64,000 bases of DNA from Elymus sibiricus (taxonomy: Eukaryota > Streptophyta > Magnoliopsida > Poales > Poaceae): positions 30,182,781 through 30,246,780 of the forward strand of contig CM077664.1 in assembly GCA_039707655.1 (NCBI GenBank), in the 5' to 3' direction. Made by a program: the position numbers and the translations under genes. Within the stretch, counting starts at the first letter, position 1. The number at the start of each line of letters is the position of its first letter. The notes under the pieces were generated by a model. It was not told where the DNA came from. It made no database searches and was given only the letters and a program-made list of their open reading frames with translations. Positions 1-10,533 of the stretch are shown here, piece after piece.

Positions 1-1
1 G

Positions 2-432
2 CAGGCGGCGGAGAAGGAGCAGGAGTTGGAGGAGAGGACGGCTAGGATGTTGGAGGAGGAGAGGGCACGGAATGACATGGCGAACCGGGCCATGTACGAG
101 CTCCTCGTGGTAAGTTTCTTCTGCATATTAGCCAAATCATGCACTTAATGTTCGTTTCATTACTAACTAATATGACTGACTCGTCAAAACCAAATGTGCA
201 GTCTGTGTGCGAGAAGACCGGTCAGACCCCTCCGCCGATGCCAGTCATTGCTCCGGGGACCACAGTGAGTTTCATTTGAATGGTCATTAGTTACTAGTCT
301 TAACATTTGAGTGTCATCATGCTAACGAGACATTGCAAATGATCTTTGGTGCAGCGTAACTCCAGACAAGCATCGCACGATCCTTCTCCAGGTGCTACCG
401 GCACGAGCACCCCCGGTGCTTCACCTCTGTGA
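2..432 (+). CDS. CACTA transposase, last three exons (5' partial)
   Basis: Three exons read in one frame: 2-109, 202-264 and 355-432, with GT..AG introns at 110-201 (donor GTAAGT) and 265-354 (donor GTGAGT, acceptor GCAG). Exon one encodes a glutamate- and arginine-rich coiled-coil-like stretch (EKEQELEERTARMLEEE), exon two a proline-rich linker (TGQTPPPMPVIAPG), exon three a Ser/Gly/Pro tail ending at TGA 430-432. Such tails are known at the C-terminus of plant En/Spm transposase proteins (PF03004 type); the catalytic part would lie left of the window. The intron and exon structure is seen directly; the product assignment rests on the CACTA context. Confidence 0.6.
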
Positions 433-439
433 TGACGGT

Positions 440-1200
440 AAGTTTTCTCTAGTGTTTTGCTTAACAAATGCATAATGACCTAGACTTAGCTTTATTTCCT
501 CCAATATTCTTACCATAATGACCTAGACTTAGCTTTATTTCCTCCAATATGCTTACCATAATGACCTAAACTTAGCTTATTTTCCTCCAAAATGACATAA
601 TAAGCTTACTTAGCTCCAAAATGATGCATTTTACCTAAGTTAGCTCTAAAATGACCTAAGTTAGCTCTAATATGCTAAGTTAGCTCTAATATGCTTAGTT
701 ACCTAGGTTTGCTCAATAATGACATATACTTAGCTTACTTATGTCAAAAATGGCATAATTAGCTTACTTAGGTCAAAAATGACATAACAACTTTGGTAAC
801 CTCATAAATGTCATATACTTGGCTTATTTTCGTCCAAAATGACATAATAAGCTTACTTAGCTCCAAAATGATCCATTTTACCTAAGTTAGCTCCAAAATG
901 ACCTAAGTTAGCTCTAAGTTAGCTCTAATATGCTTAGTTACCTAGGTTAGCACAATAATGACCTATACTTAGCTTACTTATGTCAAAAATGGCATAATAT
1001 GCTTAGTTAACTGAAAAATGGCATAATTACCTAGGTTAGCTCAATAATGACCTATACTTAGCTTATTTAGTTCATTTATGACATAAGTAGCTTACTTAGC
1101 TAATAAATGGCATGATAACCTTGCTAAGCTCATAAATGTCATATACTTAGCTTACTTAGCTCATAAATGACATGATAACCTTGGTAAGCTCGCATTGATG
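440..1200. repeat. AT-rich diverged tandem repeats inside the CACTA element
   Basis: Many imperfect units built on ATGACCTAAGTTAGCT and variants (ATGACATAATAAGCTTACTT, AATGACCTAGACTTAGC) follow one another without a fixed period. The whole block from about 475 to 640 resembles that from 790 to 960, so larger units were duplicated too. No reading frame is preserved. It lies between the transposase stop and the GC-rich subterminal array. Confidence 0.75.
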
Positions 1201-1224
1201 GAGTGATTCTTTTTACTTTCTTAT

Positions 1225-1257
1225 TCTTCTTCTTCTTCTTCTTCTTCTTCTTCTTCT
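1225..1257 (+). repeat. (TTC)n microsatellite
   Basis: About eleven TTC units in a row, followed after a short break (AGT) by four more CTT units at 1261-1272. Confidence 0.95.
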
Positions 1258-1510
1258 AGTCTTCTTCTTCTAACTTTCTTATTTCCCATTTTGCAGATTT
1301 CATTCACTTCACGGAAGCTTGCATTGATGGAGTGCTTCTTTTTTACTTTCTGTTTTGATTTTGTACCTTTGAACAATGTGGAACTTGCTATATGGATGAA
1401 ACTATTGTAATATGTATGGATGGAACTATGTATGTGGGACTTGCTATGTATGTATGGATGAAACTTATGTGTTGGATATCTCATATGTTTGCTGTGAAAC
1501 TTGCCCTGTG

Positions 1511-1512
<2 letters not shown>

Positions 1513-1554
<42 letters not shown>
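1513..1554. repeat. (AT)21 microsatellite
   Basis: Uninterrupted AT dinucleotide run of 42 bases. It separates the AT-rich part of the CACTA element from its GC-rich subterminal array. Confidence 0.97.
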
Positions 1555-1556
<2 letters not shown>

Positions 1557-1615
1557 TATATTTGCTGTGAAAATGCTTGGATATAAGAAAAAACAGAATA
1601 AAAAGAGGCAATGCA

Positions 1616-2239
1616 GGCTCTTTGCCGTCTGCCACCGACGGCAAAGGGATCTTTGCCGTCTGCCGCAGACGGCAAAGTGGCCACGTGGCAGCAACCTGTG
1701 CAACCTGGGAGCATTGGGGGCTGACCCATTTGGTCACTTTGCCGTCTGTGGCAGACGGCAAAGGATGGTGTGGTTTGCCGTCGGTGGCAGACGGCAAAGA
1801 GGTGGCAGTGGCAGATGGCAAAGAGCAGGGAGGGTGACGAGTCTGATGATGTCATGAAGCAGACGGCAAGTGGTGGCAGCAGCAGACGGCAAAGAGCGGG
1901 GACGGTGACGGGTCTGATGACGTCATGAAGCAGACGGCAAAGTGGAGGGCACATTTGCCGTCAGTCGGCAGACGACAAAGCCTCCTGTTAGACACCTAAC
2001 GTGGCTAACGTCTACCCTTTGCTGTCAACTTTCTTTGCCGTCTGCTTTCCCAGGAAAGCTGACGGCAAATGTCTTTGTCGTCCGCTGTTTGAAAACAGAC
2101 GGCAAAGAAGCTCTTTACCGTAACTTATAGTGCCGGCCATGTTTGCCGTCTGCGGCTGACGGCAAAGCCCTTTGCCGTCAGCTTTCTGGTCCTTTGCCGT
2201 CTGCCATGGCGGACGGCAAATCAGCTGATTCCTGTAGTG
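1616..2239. repeat. CACTA 3' subterminal repeat array and terminal inverted repeat
   Basis: More than fifteen copies of TTTGCCGTC or its complement GACGGCAAA occur in both orientations, many paired as small palindromes (TTTGCCGTCTG...CAGACGGCAAA). In En/Spm elements such arrays bind the element's regulatory protein. The array ends in CCTGTAGTG at 2239. The alternating orientation produces several spurious open frames of 60-160 codons on both strands, which are not genes. Confidence 0.85.
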
Positions 2240-3838
2240 AGGAGCTCTGGGAGAGTGGATAACCCGGCCGCAGCTTCGGGAGGGCTCGGAGAGGAAGGAG
2301 CCAACTGGGAAGAGGACGGCCATGTACGCACAGTAGTAGTACGGCAACGATTGTCCCGGTGCGGCGAGGAAGCAACCGGAGGGGGAAGAGGCTGGAGAGG
2401 GGGCACGTGGACGTCGCAAACCCACCAGACATGGCCGGGCAAGCTGGGCTGGCCAGAAGCTAGCTGGTAGAGGCGACCAGACACGGTCAGCGCACAGAGC
2501 GCGCGTTTGGCCTTGTTCGTGGCGTGGTCACCACGTCAACATGCGCTTTGGCGCTTACCTGGATGCTACATCATGTCCAACGTGGTAGTCACTGATCAAA
2601 TAGATGGAATGTGACAATGGATGGGCTAGGACGGCTCTAGAGTGACCGAGGTGATCCAGAATAGTTTCTGGAAAGAAACTTGGGCAGGAAGTTTTGGTTA
2701 GACAATTGTGCCAATGAGCTGGCAAAGTTGTCACAGGGACATGAGATAGGAAGGAGCACCTGCTGGAGAAATTTGAAGCATATTGGACCAAGTTTGAGTG
2801 CACTTCCTTTACAATGCAAAATTTGGTCCAGAAACTAGATTTTGAAGCTGCACTCATCTGGCTTGATGAAATGAACTGAATTTTGGTGTAGGGTGATTAT
2901 TTGGAAGTATGGAGGTTTTGGCAAAATTTCAGCTCATTTGGAAATGCCAAAGTGGTACTTCCTTCACAGAGCTTTTCTCTGGACAGAAACTAGATAGAAT
3001 TTTTGGGAGAAAATGGCTAGATAAAATGATGTGAATTTTTGCATGCTTACATCATATAGGGAATTTGAGGTCCTGGATTAATTTGAAGATTTTTGAAGCA
3101 ATATAACATATAGTTGCTTCACAACCTCAAAATAAATCCAGAAACAAGAATTGGATGATGTGCTCAAAATTTGAACTATGGAACTTGGGTTCTTGATGGA
3201 AATGGTGAAGATATGGATAGGAGAAGCTCCACAAATTATTTGGGATTTTTCTTGGCTACCAAAATGGTAGTTCCTTTGGAAAGTGCCTAAAATGCAATAT
3301 TGGCTTTAAATAGGAAAATGCAATTTCTCCTATTTAATTATGGCCAATATTTTTATGGGAGCTCAATATTATCACACAGAATATCTCCACAAGTTTTCAT
3401 GAACTTTGGAGATGGATAGATATTTTCCTGGATTTAATTCCTTTAACTGGCAGAAAAAGGAATTAATTTTAAATGACAAATATTGCAAATGACTTGGCAA
3501 TATTTTTGCATATCCACGGTTAGAATATATGGGAGAGTCTCTGGGAAAAGTTTGGGAGGTAACAGATCAAAGGAAAATAGAGTTCCTTTGTAACTGCAAG
3601 AATTAGGGTTTCCCTTCCGGTAAACCGGAGAGTAGGGTTTCGGCGGCAAAATCCTGAGAATATATCCTGGGGTGGCAAGGCTGGTCTAGAGAGAATCTCT
3701 GGTTGGATGGGAGAGTCAAGGGTAAGTGACCATCTTCATATACCCAAAGGCAAGAGAAAATCCCATAACATTGAACAAAGACGGGAGCCAAATCCCGCGA
3801 AGGGAAAAAATTTGAGGAGCGAAAACCAGGGTGTTACA
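2240..3838 (-). repeat. R1 3' LTR (partial, cut by CACTA)
   Basis: Matches 8986-10533 with a few percent divergence by eye, mostly C/T and G/A changes in the GC-rich part, then continues to TGTTACA at 3832-3838, the LTR terminus (TGTAACA on the minus strand). The remaining ~2.2 kb of this LTR should lie to the left of the CACTA element, outside the window. Confidence 0.88.
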
Positions 3839-5049
3839 AACCTACCCCCCTTAAGAAAATCTCGTCCTCTAGATTTCCGGGCTTACCTCCCGGCTTTGGG
3901 GGACTTACCTGTGTGTGACTTGGATCCATCAACTGTCTTGTCTTCATTGATTTGCTGGTCCTTTTAACTGCCTCTTCTGATGGCTCAGGTGCTGTCTTCT
4001 CAAACGGCTGTATTGAATCCTTATCTTTCCTGTCAGGTGTACCTTTGTCCTGGCAGTAGTGTTGCTGGGTGGGGTAGCGGGTAATGCCAACAAATAGCTC
4101 GGTTTTCATGGCCTGGAGCTAGTTGCTTCGGGTTTTGTTGTGATATCTCGTACCCTGACTGTCACGGGTGAGGCATCCTTTCCTGGTACAAGGCTCATGT
4201 GATCTTATGGCCTCGAGTGACTAGGGGTAGCTCTCTTTCTGCCTTGTCAGAATGCTCAGTCTGACTGGGGGTTCCGTACGAAGTGTTTCTTTTTTTTCTC
4301 ATGCATTCGAACTTTGTCCTTAGGTGATCCACAACTGAAATGTCAAGCATGATCACAAAGTGATCATAGACGGTAATCTCTTATGACGGCATCTGTCGAT
4401 GCTGATGTGCATGTACTTTCAGCTATTCTATCTGAATGTCTTGTTTCCATGTGAATCCAGACCGTCAAACTTTGTCGATTGCTGAGGTGGCTCTGCCTTA
4501 TATATCTTATGTGGTCCTGGTTATGACTACTGTGCTGAACACAGTATGGCTATCATTCGGTGCATCTTTCTGAGCATAGCCTCTTATCTTGGCTGATGGC
4601 ACATATTCATGATGAGTATAACATGCTGGCTGCATTATTGTGGCCGTATATGCAAGATCCTGATAAGGATTGGCAATATCACTCTGTTCGTGAAGCTGTA
4701 TCTTGTTGACCGTCACGGAGGTTGTTTATCCAAAACCTTCTTTGTTCCTGAAGGTTCCCGTTTATGGAGCTGTCATGACCGGCCAACACGGCTCCTTGGT
4801 TGTATCATAACTTACTCTTGCATATCTCGTAGGGGCTGCTGTGTACATATCCTTCCTTGAAGTATGGGGCCAATGTTTCTCTATTCACAGCCATTCCCGT
4901 GTACGAGTGGGTCGCATGAACTGATCCACTGGACTGCATGCTCCCAACATATGCAGAGGTAGGATAAATTCTTTCATAATCAATTGAGCTCTGAGGCGGA
5001 CGTGTGTCCAGACTAGTTCGGGCTTCTGACAAGACTGTCGTGGGCACGA

Positions 5050-5345
5050 TGGCATGTTTAAGAAGGCTGAATTCCTTACGCCCGAAGCTTCTGCCAAGGT
5101 GGTGTGCTGAAGAAGGCTGGGTGTCGTACCTCTGAAGCTTTCCCTCATGTGACTTACTGCGGAAAGTTGAGTGCCTTATGCTGGAAGCTTTTCACGATAG
5201 CTTGCTAAGAAAGACTGGAGTATCGTATCCCAGAAGATTTCTTCCCAAGTAGTGTAGCGAAGATGATTGGGAGTCTTGCGTCGTAAGCTCTTCCCGATAG
5301 CTTGCGGAGGAAGACTGGGTTCCTTATACCAGAAGCCTTTCACTG
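5050..5345. repeat. Diverged ~50-bp tandem repeat in R1
   Basis: Six imperfect units, each holding a GAAGCTT-like core (5094, 5134, 5184, 5233, 5284, 5332), then CCCGATAGCTTGC-like and AAGACTGGG-like blocks and a CTTAT or CGTAT block. Spacing is 48-51 bp except the first (40 bp). Several unit lengths are not multiples of three, so conservation as a peptide repeat is doubtful. Confidence 0.65.
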
Positions 5346-6746
5346 TGATATGCAGTCGGACCTGTCGCTGATTCTGGCTTCCTTCCGAAGTACCCGGAAT
5401 TTACTCATAGCAGAGCTAGAACTTGGTACAGGCCATACCTTGACTGAAGATATTCCATGGGTCATGCACACCCTTAGTCCTTCTGCTGGTCTGGTCACTG
5501 TTGTTATAAAGGTTGCACAACTGATGCCGACGTTATGTTGACAATTAATTCAGAATACCCTTTGCATCCAAGCCAAGTGTTGCCGGTAGTACGTAGTTGA
5601 CGGATAATTCCATTCGATTTAGCTGAGCCTCCAGGTGTTTGAAATTCTCATTGATTCTGGGCAGCCATGAACTTATCCATATTTCTCACAGACCTTGCTC
5701 ACCATGCCCAGAATTTTATATATGCATCGAAGAATTCCTGAATATGCTTGGAAATTTATATCAACACACCAGAGTGTTGTTGTTGCTCTTGACACATTCA
5801 CCTTCTTGAAATATGTCTTCTGTGGATAATAAATGATTCTTGAGTCCATTGAGAAAAGACTCAAGGTTCATCCCGCTGACTGAAACAATCCTTGTGTCGA
5901 GGGCCGAATAACTTGCTCTTACTGGTGTCCCTTCCCGATAGCTCATCTGGCTGTTCCTTAAATGTGATTTGTTCTGGGGCAAACTCTCTCAGATATATTC
6001 TGGCCTTGTCTGTGCCACGCAGAGTCTGCTTCTGACCCATTCTTCATTCTTGATAGATCTGATGATAATGTTCTAAATCTCGGGCAGTTGGCTCTTACCG
6101 AATTTGGATTATTGGGTATTATCCAAGTTGTATACTGGTCTTCTTGACAACACTTGCGGATGGATCCAGTCGGAGCAAGAGAACGGAATCGAGAAAAGAA
6201 GCAAGAACCAAAAAGCAAATAAAGCTCAAATGTTGCGGACCTTACACACGTGGCCAAAGATTCACTAGTATAACTAACCTAGCGCACTCGATGCACCTTT
6301 AAGGACTTAGAAGCAAAACCACACAATGCTCCTGGTAGCAATTGGGGTCAAGCTCCTGCTACTTCCTTAGGGAACACCACACTCGACGCACGACCATAGC
6401 CAAAGTGGCTTAGTCAGCGATCCTAGGGTTGTCGGGGAAAGATGGAATTTATAAGCGTTTCCCAAAGGAAACTAGATTTGAGAAGAGAGATGCCATGGTT
6501 AGCAAGCAAGGTGGGAATATCTGGTTTACCTAGGGGTTCAGGGCTCACGGGTTGTTGCCTGGTGCGGACATTTCCCATCGGAGGAAAGGCCATGAGAGTT
6601 GGGGTCTGATGGAGCCAAAAACCTATGGGATTGCCTTATGATCAATAGTAGCCGTGCCTGTCTGGCAAAGATGGCTGAAATCCATCTGGGCTTCCTACTG
6701 ATAAAGAGACAATGAAATGTGGCTAGGGTAACCTACAGTCAGCCTG

Positions 6747-6758
6747 GCTCTGATACCA
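6747..6758 (-). other. R1 primer-binding site (initiator tRNA-Met type)
   Basis: The minus strand reads TGGTATCAGAGC, the standard plant PBS complementary to the 3' end of initiator methionine tRNA, 5 bases inside the LTR edge at 6764. It fixes the element's orientation. Confidence 0.9.
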
Positions 6759-6763
6759 TCCGT

Positions 6764-9700
6764 TGTGGCGCCCCGCCTGAATACCACTATAGTCAGACGG
6801 TCACCGCACATACCAGCCCAGGAAATCACTCTGGCATGCGCTTTTACAACAAGTATCATGAACATCGACATTTCTATTAATGGATATATCAGTCTTACAT
6901 GATATTTTACAAGGGTGATGGCAGCGGAAAAGCTCTATCTAAGGCAGCATGGTCTGGTGCGGCTCCAATCCACAGGGATCTGACTGGGCTACTCTTCTAG
7001 CCCGCGAACACTCTGGCTCCTCGCTAGTGGACGTCGGATCCTTAGGTGAACCTGGCCACATTGAAGGCCACTGAGTACTTTTGAATGTACTCGCAAGCAA
7101 ACCAAACCAACATATACACCAAGCAAAGCAATCCATGGCATTCAAGCATGCACTTGTTATCTTAACAGTGTTACCTATCAGGTTATGGCAGGATTATCTA
7201 GCAAGATTAATCATCTAGCAGTATTAATCATCATGTCATAGCAAGATTATCTATCATGATACCTATTGGAGTAAATACAGTAAAGTAAAGCATATCAAGC
7301 AAATAATTCATACTCCGAATATCTCACGATCCAATTCGATCCAAAATTGGCGGTCACTCGACTGCTCATCTCATAGCCATCGCATGGCTAACATTCCTAC
7401 CTCTGACATCATCTGATGCCCATGCCTTTGTAATGCAAGTCAGACAAACATTACCTTTCTCTGGTTCATTATTAACATCATTGGGTTTGTTCCTCCAAAC
7501 TCAACGCAGACCAAATAGTGTGACCTAGTACGAACTGTCCATGACCGAGGACGCGGCTATTCGAATAGATTTACACTCTGCAGAGGTTGCGCACTTTACC
7601 CACACCATGGAGCTCCTGGTCCCGTACCTCGGTACACTTCCCTTCCGGGTGAACCGGTGCTGCTCCAACGAAACTTGCCTAACCCGTGACTCCTCCACCA
7701 TACCACCGACAATCATCCTCCCCCGGAGTCATGCCCTGGGTGGCCCCTGTGTCACCCCGTGACACCTGCCACCGTCGTGGCCAACTAAACTGTCCCAAAC
7801 GGGGACGCCGGCAAATAACTCAACTGGGCTCACAAGGTTATCGCCGCCTACCGGGCCAGGGTAGCGCGCACGCATAACCTTCCCTCTTTGGTGGTACCGA
7901 TAAAAGAGCACGCTGTTAGACCAAGCTAAGGCCGTCCCATACCGGCAGGTGTGGCTGCACTGGAACGTTCGGTTCGGTGGCACTATGACTCGATCCAGCC
8001 GACGGAGGAAGTTGTCATTATTAAATCACATTTCTTTAACATTACAATAATAGTAGTCATACACCATGAAAACATAACAACCTATCTCAGTACTGTCATC
8101 TACGAGTCACTAGTGCGATAATATGCTGAGCATTAGTAAGTACTGCAAATAGTAATACAAACTATCAGGAGTTTTAATTAATTCTAACACAGGCATATTC
8201 ATTAATTAAACACGCAAGAATAACACAGAGCAATGCTTTAGGGCATATATTAGATGGTCGGCTTGCCTGGGGGTGAAGGAATGCACCGGGGAGAAGTGCG
8301 ATCATTTCGCGGAAAAATTCGCCGGAAAAGATTCTCTCTCGGAGGGGCTGAATAGAGGGCAGGGGCAAAATGGGCATTTTCAGAATGTGTAAACATGGTG
8401 AAAGTGACAACATCGGAACGGTCTCGACGAACCGAGAACGTGGGCGTTGGATTTACCTCAATCGGAGTTACGGTTGAAGAGAAACGGCCTTTCGTTCATT
8501 AAGCCGAGAAACAGACAGAAACAGACAGAGAACGGGCTCCACGCCGCGCCCGCCGGTGGGTGCAGAGAGGCTCGGGAGGTCCTGGAGGAGGTTGGCTATG
8601 GGCGGCCGGAGTGGTGGCTCAGAGCGGCGCCGGGGAACTGCTCCGGCAGCGCTTCTTCGGAGGAATTGAGGGCGACGGCGGCTTCGCAAGCTCTCGGGGA
8701 AGTCCGAGGACGAGGATGGAGAGGGGGGAGTGGCTGGGGCGCTGGGGTGGCTCGAAGGGATCAGTGGCAGAGCTTCGGCCATTGGGGAGAAACGAGGGAG
8801 CTCTTAGAGCTCCATGGAGAGGGCAGGGGGTAGTAGGAGGTGGAGGAGGAGGCTGTGGGTGCTCGGAGGAAGCTCGGGAAGGCTATTTATAGCCGGGGAA
8901 GCTCGCCGGATAAGCTCGGCCGCCGTGGCGACCTTATCGGCGTACTGGCACTCGGGGACACGCGGAGGGTGGGGGCGATGTCGGCAGGAGCTCTGGGAGA
9001 GTGGAGAAGCCGGACGCAGCTTCGGGAGGGATTCGGAGAGGAAGGAGCCAACGGGGAAGAGGACGACCGCGTACGCACAGTAGTAGTACGGCAACGATTG
9101 TCCCGGCGCGGCGAGGAAGCAACCAGAGGGGGAAGAGGCTAGAGAGGGGGCACGTGGACGTCGCGAACCCACCAAACATGGCCGGACAAGCTGAGGCTGG
9201 CCAGAAGCTAGCTGGTCAAGGCGACCAGACACGGTCAGCGCGCAGAGCGCGCGTTTGGCCTTGTCCGTGGCGTGGTCACCACGTCAACACGCGCTCTGGC
9301 GCTTACCTGGGTGCTACATCATGTCCAACGCGGTAGTCACTGATCAAATAGAGGGAATGTGACAATGGATGGGCTAGGACGGCTCTAGAGTGACCGAGGT
9401 GAACCTGAATAGTTTCTGGATAGAAACTTGGGCAGGAAGTTTTGGTTAGACAGTTGTGCCAATGAGCTGGCAAAGTTATCACAGGGACATGAGATAGGAA
9501 GGAGCACCTGCTGGAGAAATTTGAAGCATATTGGACAAAGTTTGAGTGCACTTCCTTTACAATGCAAAATTTGGTCTAGAAACTAGATTTTGAAGCTGCA
9601 CTCATCTGGCCTGATGAAATGAACTGAATTTTGGTGTAGGGTGATTATTTGGAAGTATGGAGATTCTGGCAAAATTTCAGCTCATTTGGAAATGCCAAAG

Positions 9701-10533
9701 TGGTACTTCCTTCACAGAGCTTTTCTCTGGACAGAAACTAGATGGAATTTTTGGGAGAAAATGGATAGATAAAATGATGTGAATTTTTGCATGCTCACAT
9801 CATATAGGGAATTTGAGGTCCTGGATTAATTTGAAGATTTTTGAAGCAATATAACATATAGTTGCTTCACAACCTCAAAATAAATCCAGAAAAAAGAATT
9901 GGATGATGTGCTCAAAATTTGAACTATGGAACTTGGGTTCTTGATGGAAATGGTGAAGATATGGATAGGAGAAGCTCCACAAATTATTTGGGATTTTTCC
10001 TGGCTACCAAAATGGTAGTTCCTTTGGAAAGTGCCTAAAATGCAATATTGGCTTTAAATAGGAAAATGCAATTTCTCCTATTCAATTATGGCCAATATTT
10101 TTATGGGAGCTCAATATTATCACAAAGAATATCTCCACAAGTTTTCATGAACTTTGGAGATGGATAGATATTTTCCTGGATTTAATTCCTTTAACTGGCA
10201 GAAAAAGGAATTAATTTTAAATGACAAATATTGCAAATGACTTGGCAATATTTTTGCATATCCAGGGTTAGAATATATGGTAGAGTCTCTGGGAAAAGTT
10301 TGGGAGGCAATAGATCATAGGAAAATAGAGTTCCTTTGTAACTACAAGAATTAGGGTTTCCCATCCGGTAAACCGGAGAGTAGGGTTTCGGCGGCAAAAT
10401 CCTGAGAATATATCCTGGGGTGAAGAAGGTTGGTCTGGAGAGAATCTCTGGTTGGATGGGAGAGTCAAGGCTAAGTGACCATCTTCATATACCCAAAGGC
10501 AAGAGAAAATCCCATAACATCAAACAAAGACGA
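6764..10533 (-). repeat. R1 5' LTR (lacks its outermost ~52 bp)
   Basis: Starts TGTGGCGCCCC next to the PBS and matches the left LTR copy from 8986 on. At 10533 the match stops; the last ~52 bp of the LTR, seen at 3787-3838, are missing and G1 sequence begins. Complete length would be about 3.8 kb. The middle (about 8440-9300) is GC-rich and gives long spurious frames on both strands. The motif GGCTATTCGAATAGAT near 7555 recurs in the R2 LTR (20626-20641), so the two families are related. Confidence 0.85.
8883..8892 (-). promoter_or_regulatory. TATA box of the R1 5' LTR
   Basis: The minus strand reads CTATAAATAG inside a GC-rich stretch, a strong plant TATA box pointing toward the element's interior. 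Transcription would start about 30 bp further left, making the R1 U3 about 1.7 kb. Confidence 0.55.

Larger units (their letters stand above)
1..2239 (+). mobile_element. CACTA (En/Spm-type) DNA transposon, 3' part
   Basis: The right terminus reads CCTGTAGTG at 2231-2239, the reverse complement of a CACTACAGG terminal inverted repeat. It is preceded by an array of short repeats containing TTTGCCGTC or GACGGCAAA in both orientations, as in CACTA subterminal regions. The next bases, AGG, also precede the insertion point in the uninterrupted LTR copy (8987-8989), so the 3-bp target duplication is AGG. The left end lies outside the window. Contents in order: end of a transposase gene, AT-rich repeats, two microsatellites, GC-rich subterminal array. 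The family name is not assigned. Confidence 0.88.
3839..6763 (-). pseudogene. R1 interior, decayed coding region
   Basis: No frame longer than about 100 codons survives. On the minus strand, a reading start just left of the primer-binding site gives short segments with a plausible protein look (6257-5958; 5148-4805) broken by many stops, as expected of an old gag-like region. No protease, reverse transcriptase or integrase motif was recognised. The interior is too short for a full gag-pol. Near the minus 3' end the polypurine tract TAAGGGGGGTAGG is intact. It may be a long-dead non-autonomous family member. Confidence 0.5.
2240..10533 (-). mobile_element. R1: gypsy-type LTR retrotransposon, non-autonomous or decayed
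   Basis: Direct copies at 2240-3787 and 8986-10533 are the facing parts of two long LTRs. On the minus strand the LTR starts TGTAACACCCTGG (3838 downward), with a polypurine tract beside it at 3841-3852. A methionine-tRNA primer-binding site, TGGTATCAGAGC, lies at 6747-6758 next to the right LTR (from 6764). The element therefore runs right to left: 5' LTR 6764-10533, interior 3839-6763, 3' LTR ending at 3838. The 3' LTR is cut by the CACTA element; the 5' LTR lacks its first ~52 bp, where G1 sequence begins. The interior is only 2.9 kb and has no intact reading frame. Confidence 0.85.

Noticed and set aside
1465..2484. Several 60-160 codon frames on both strands
   Set aside because: They come from the GACGGCAAA inverted repeats and the GC-rich R1 LTR edge; the peptides are repeats of the same motif in different frames.
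8447..9336. Cluster of overlapping frames of 63-142 codons
   Set aside because: GC-rich LTR sequence gives open frames in all six phases; similar frames recur in the other LTR copy (2221-2484) with stops elsewhere.
10475..10533. ATG at 10475 as the G1 gag start
   Set aside because: These codons are R1 LTR sequence, also present at 3730 in the other LTR copy; the frame joins gag by chance.
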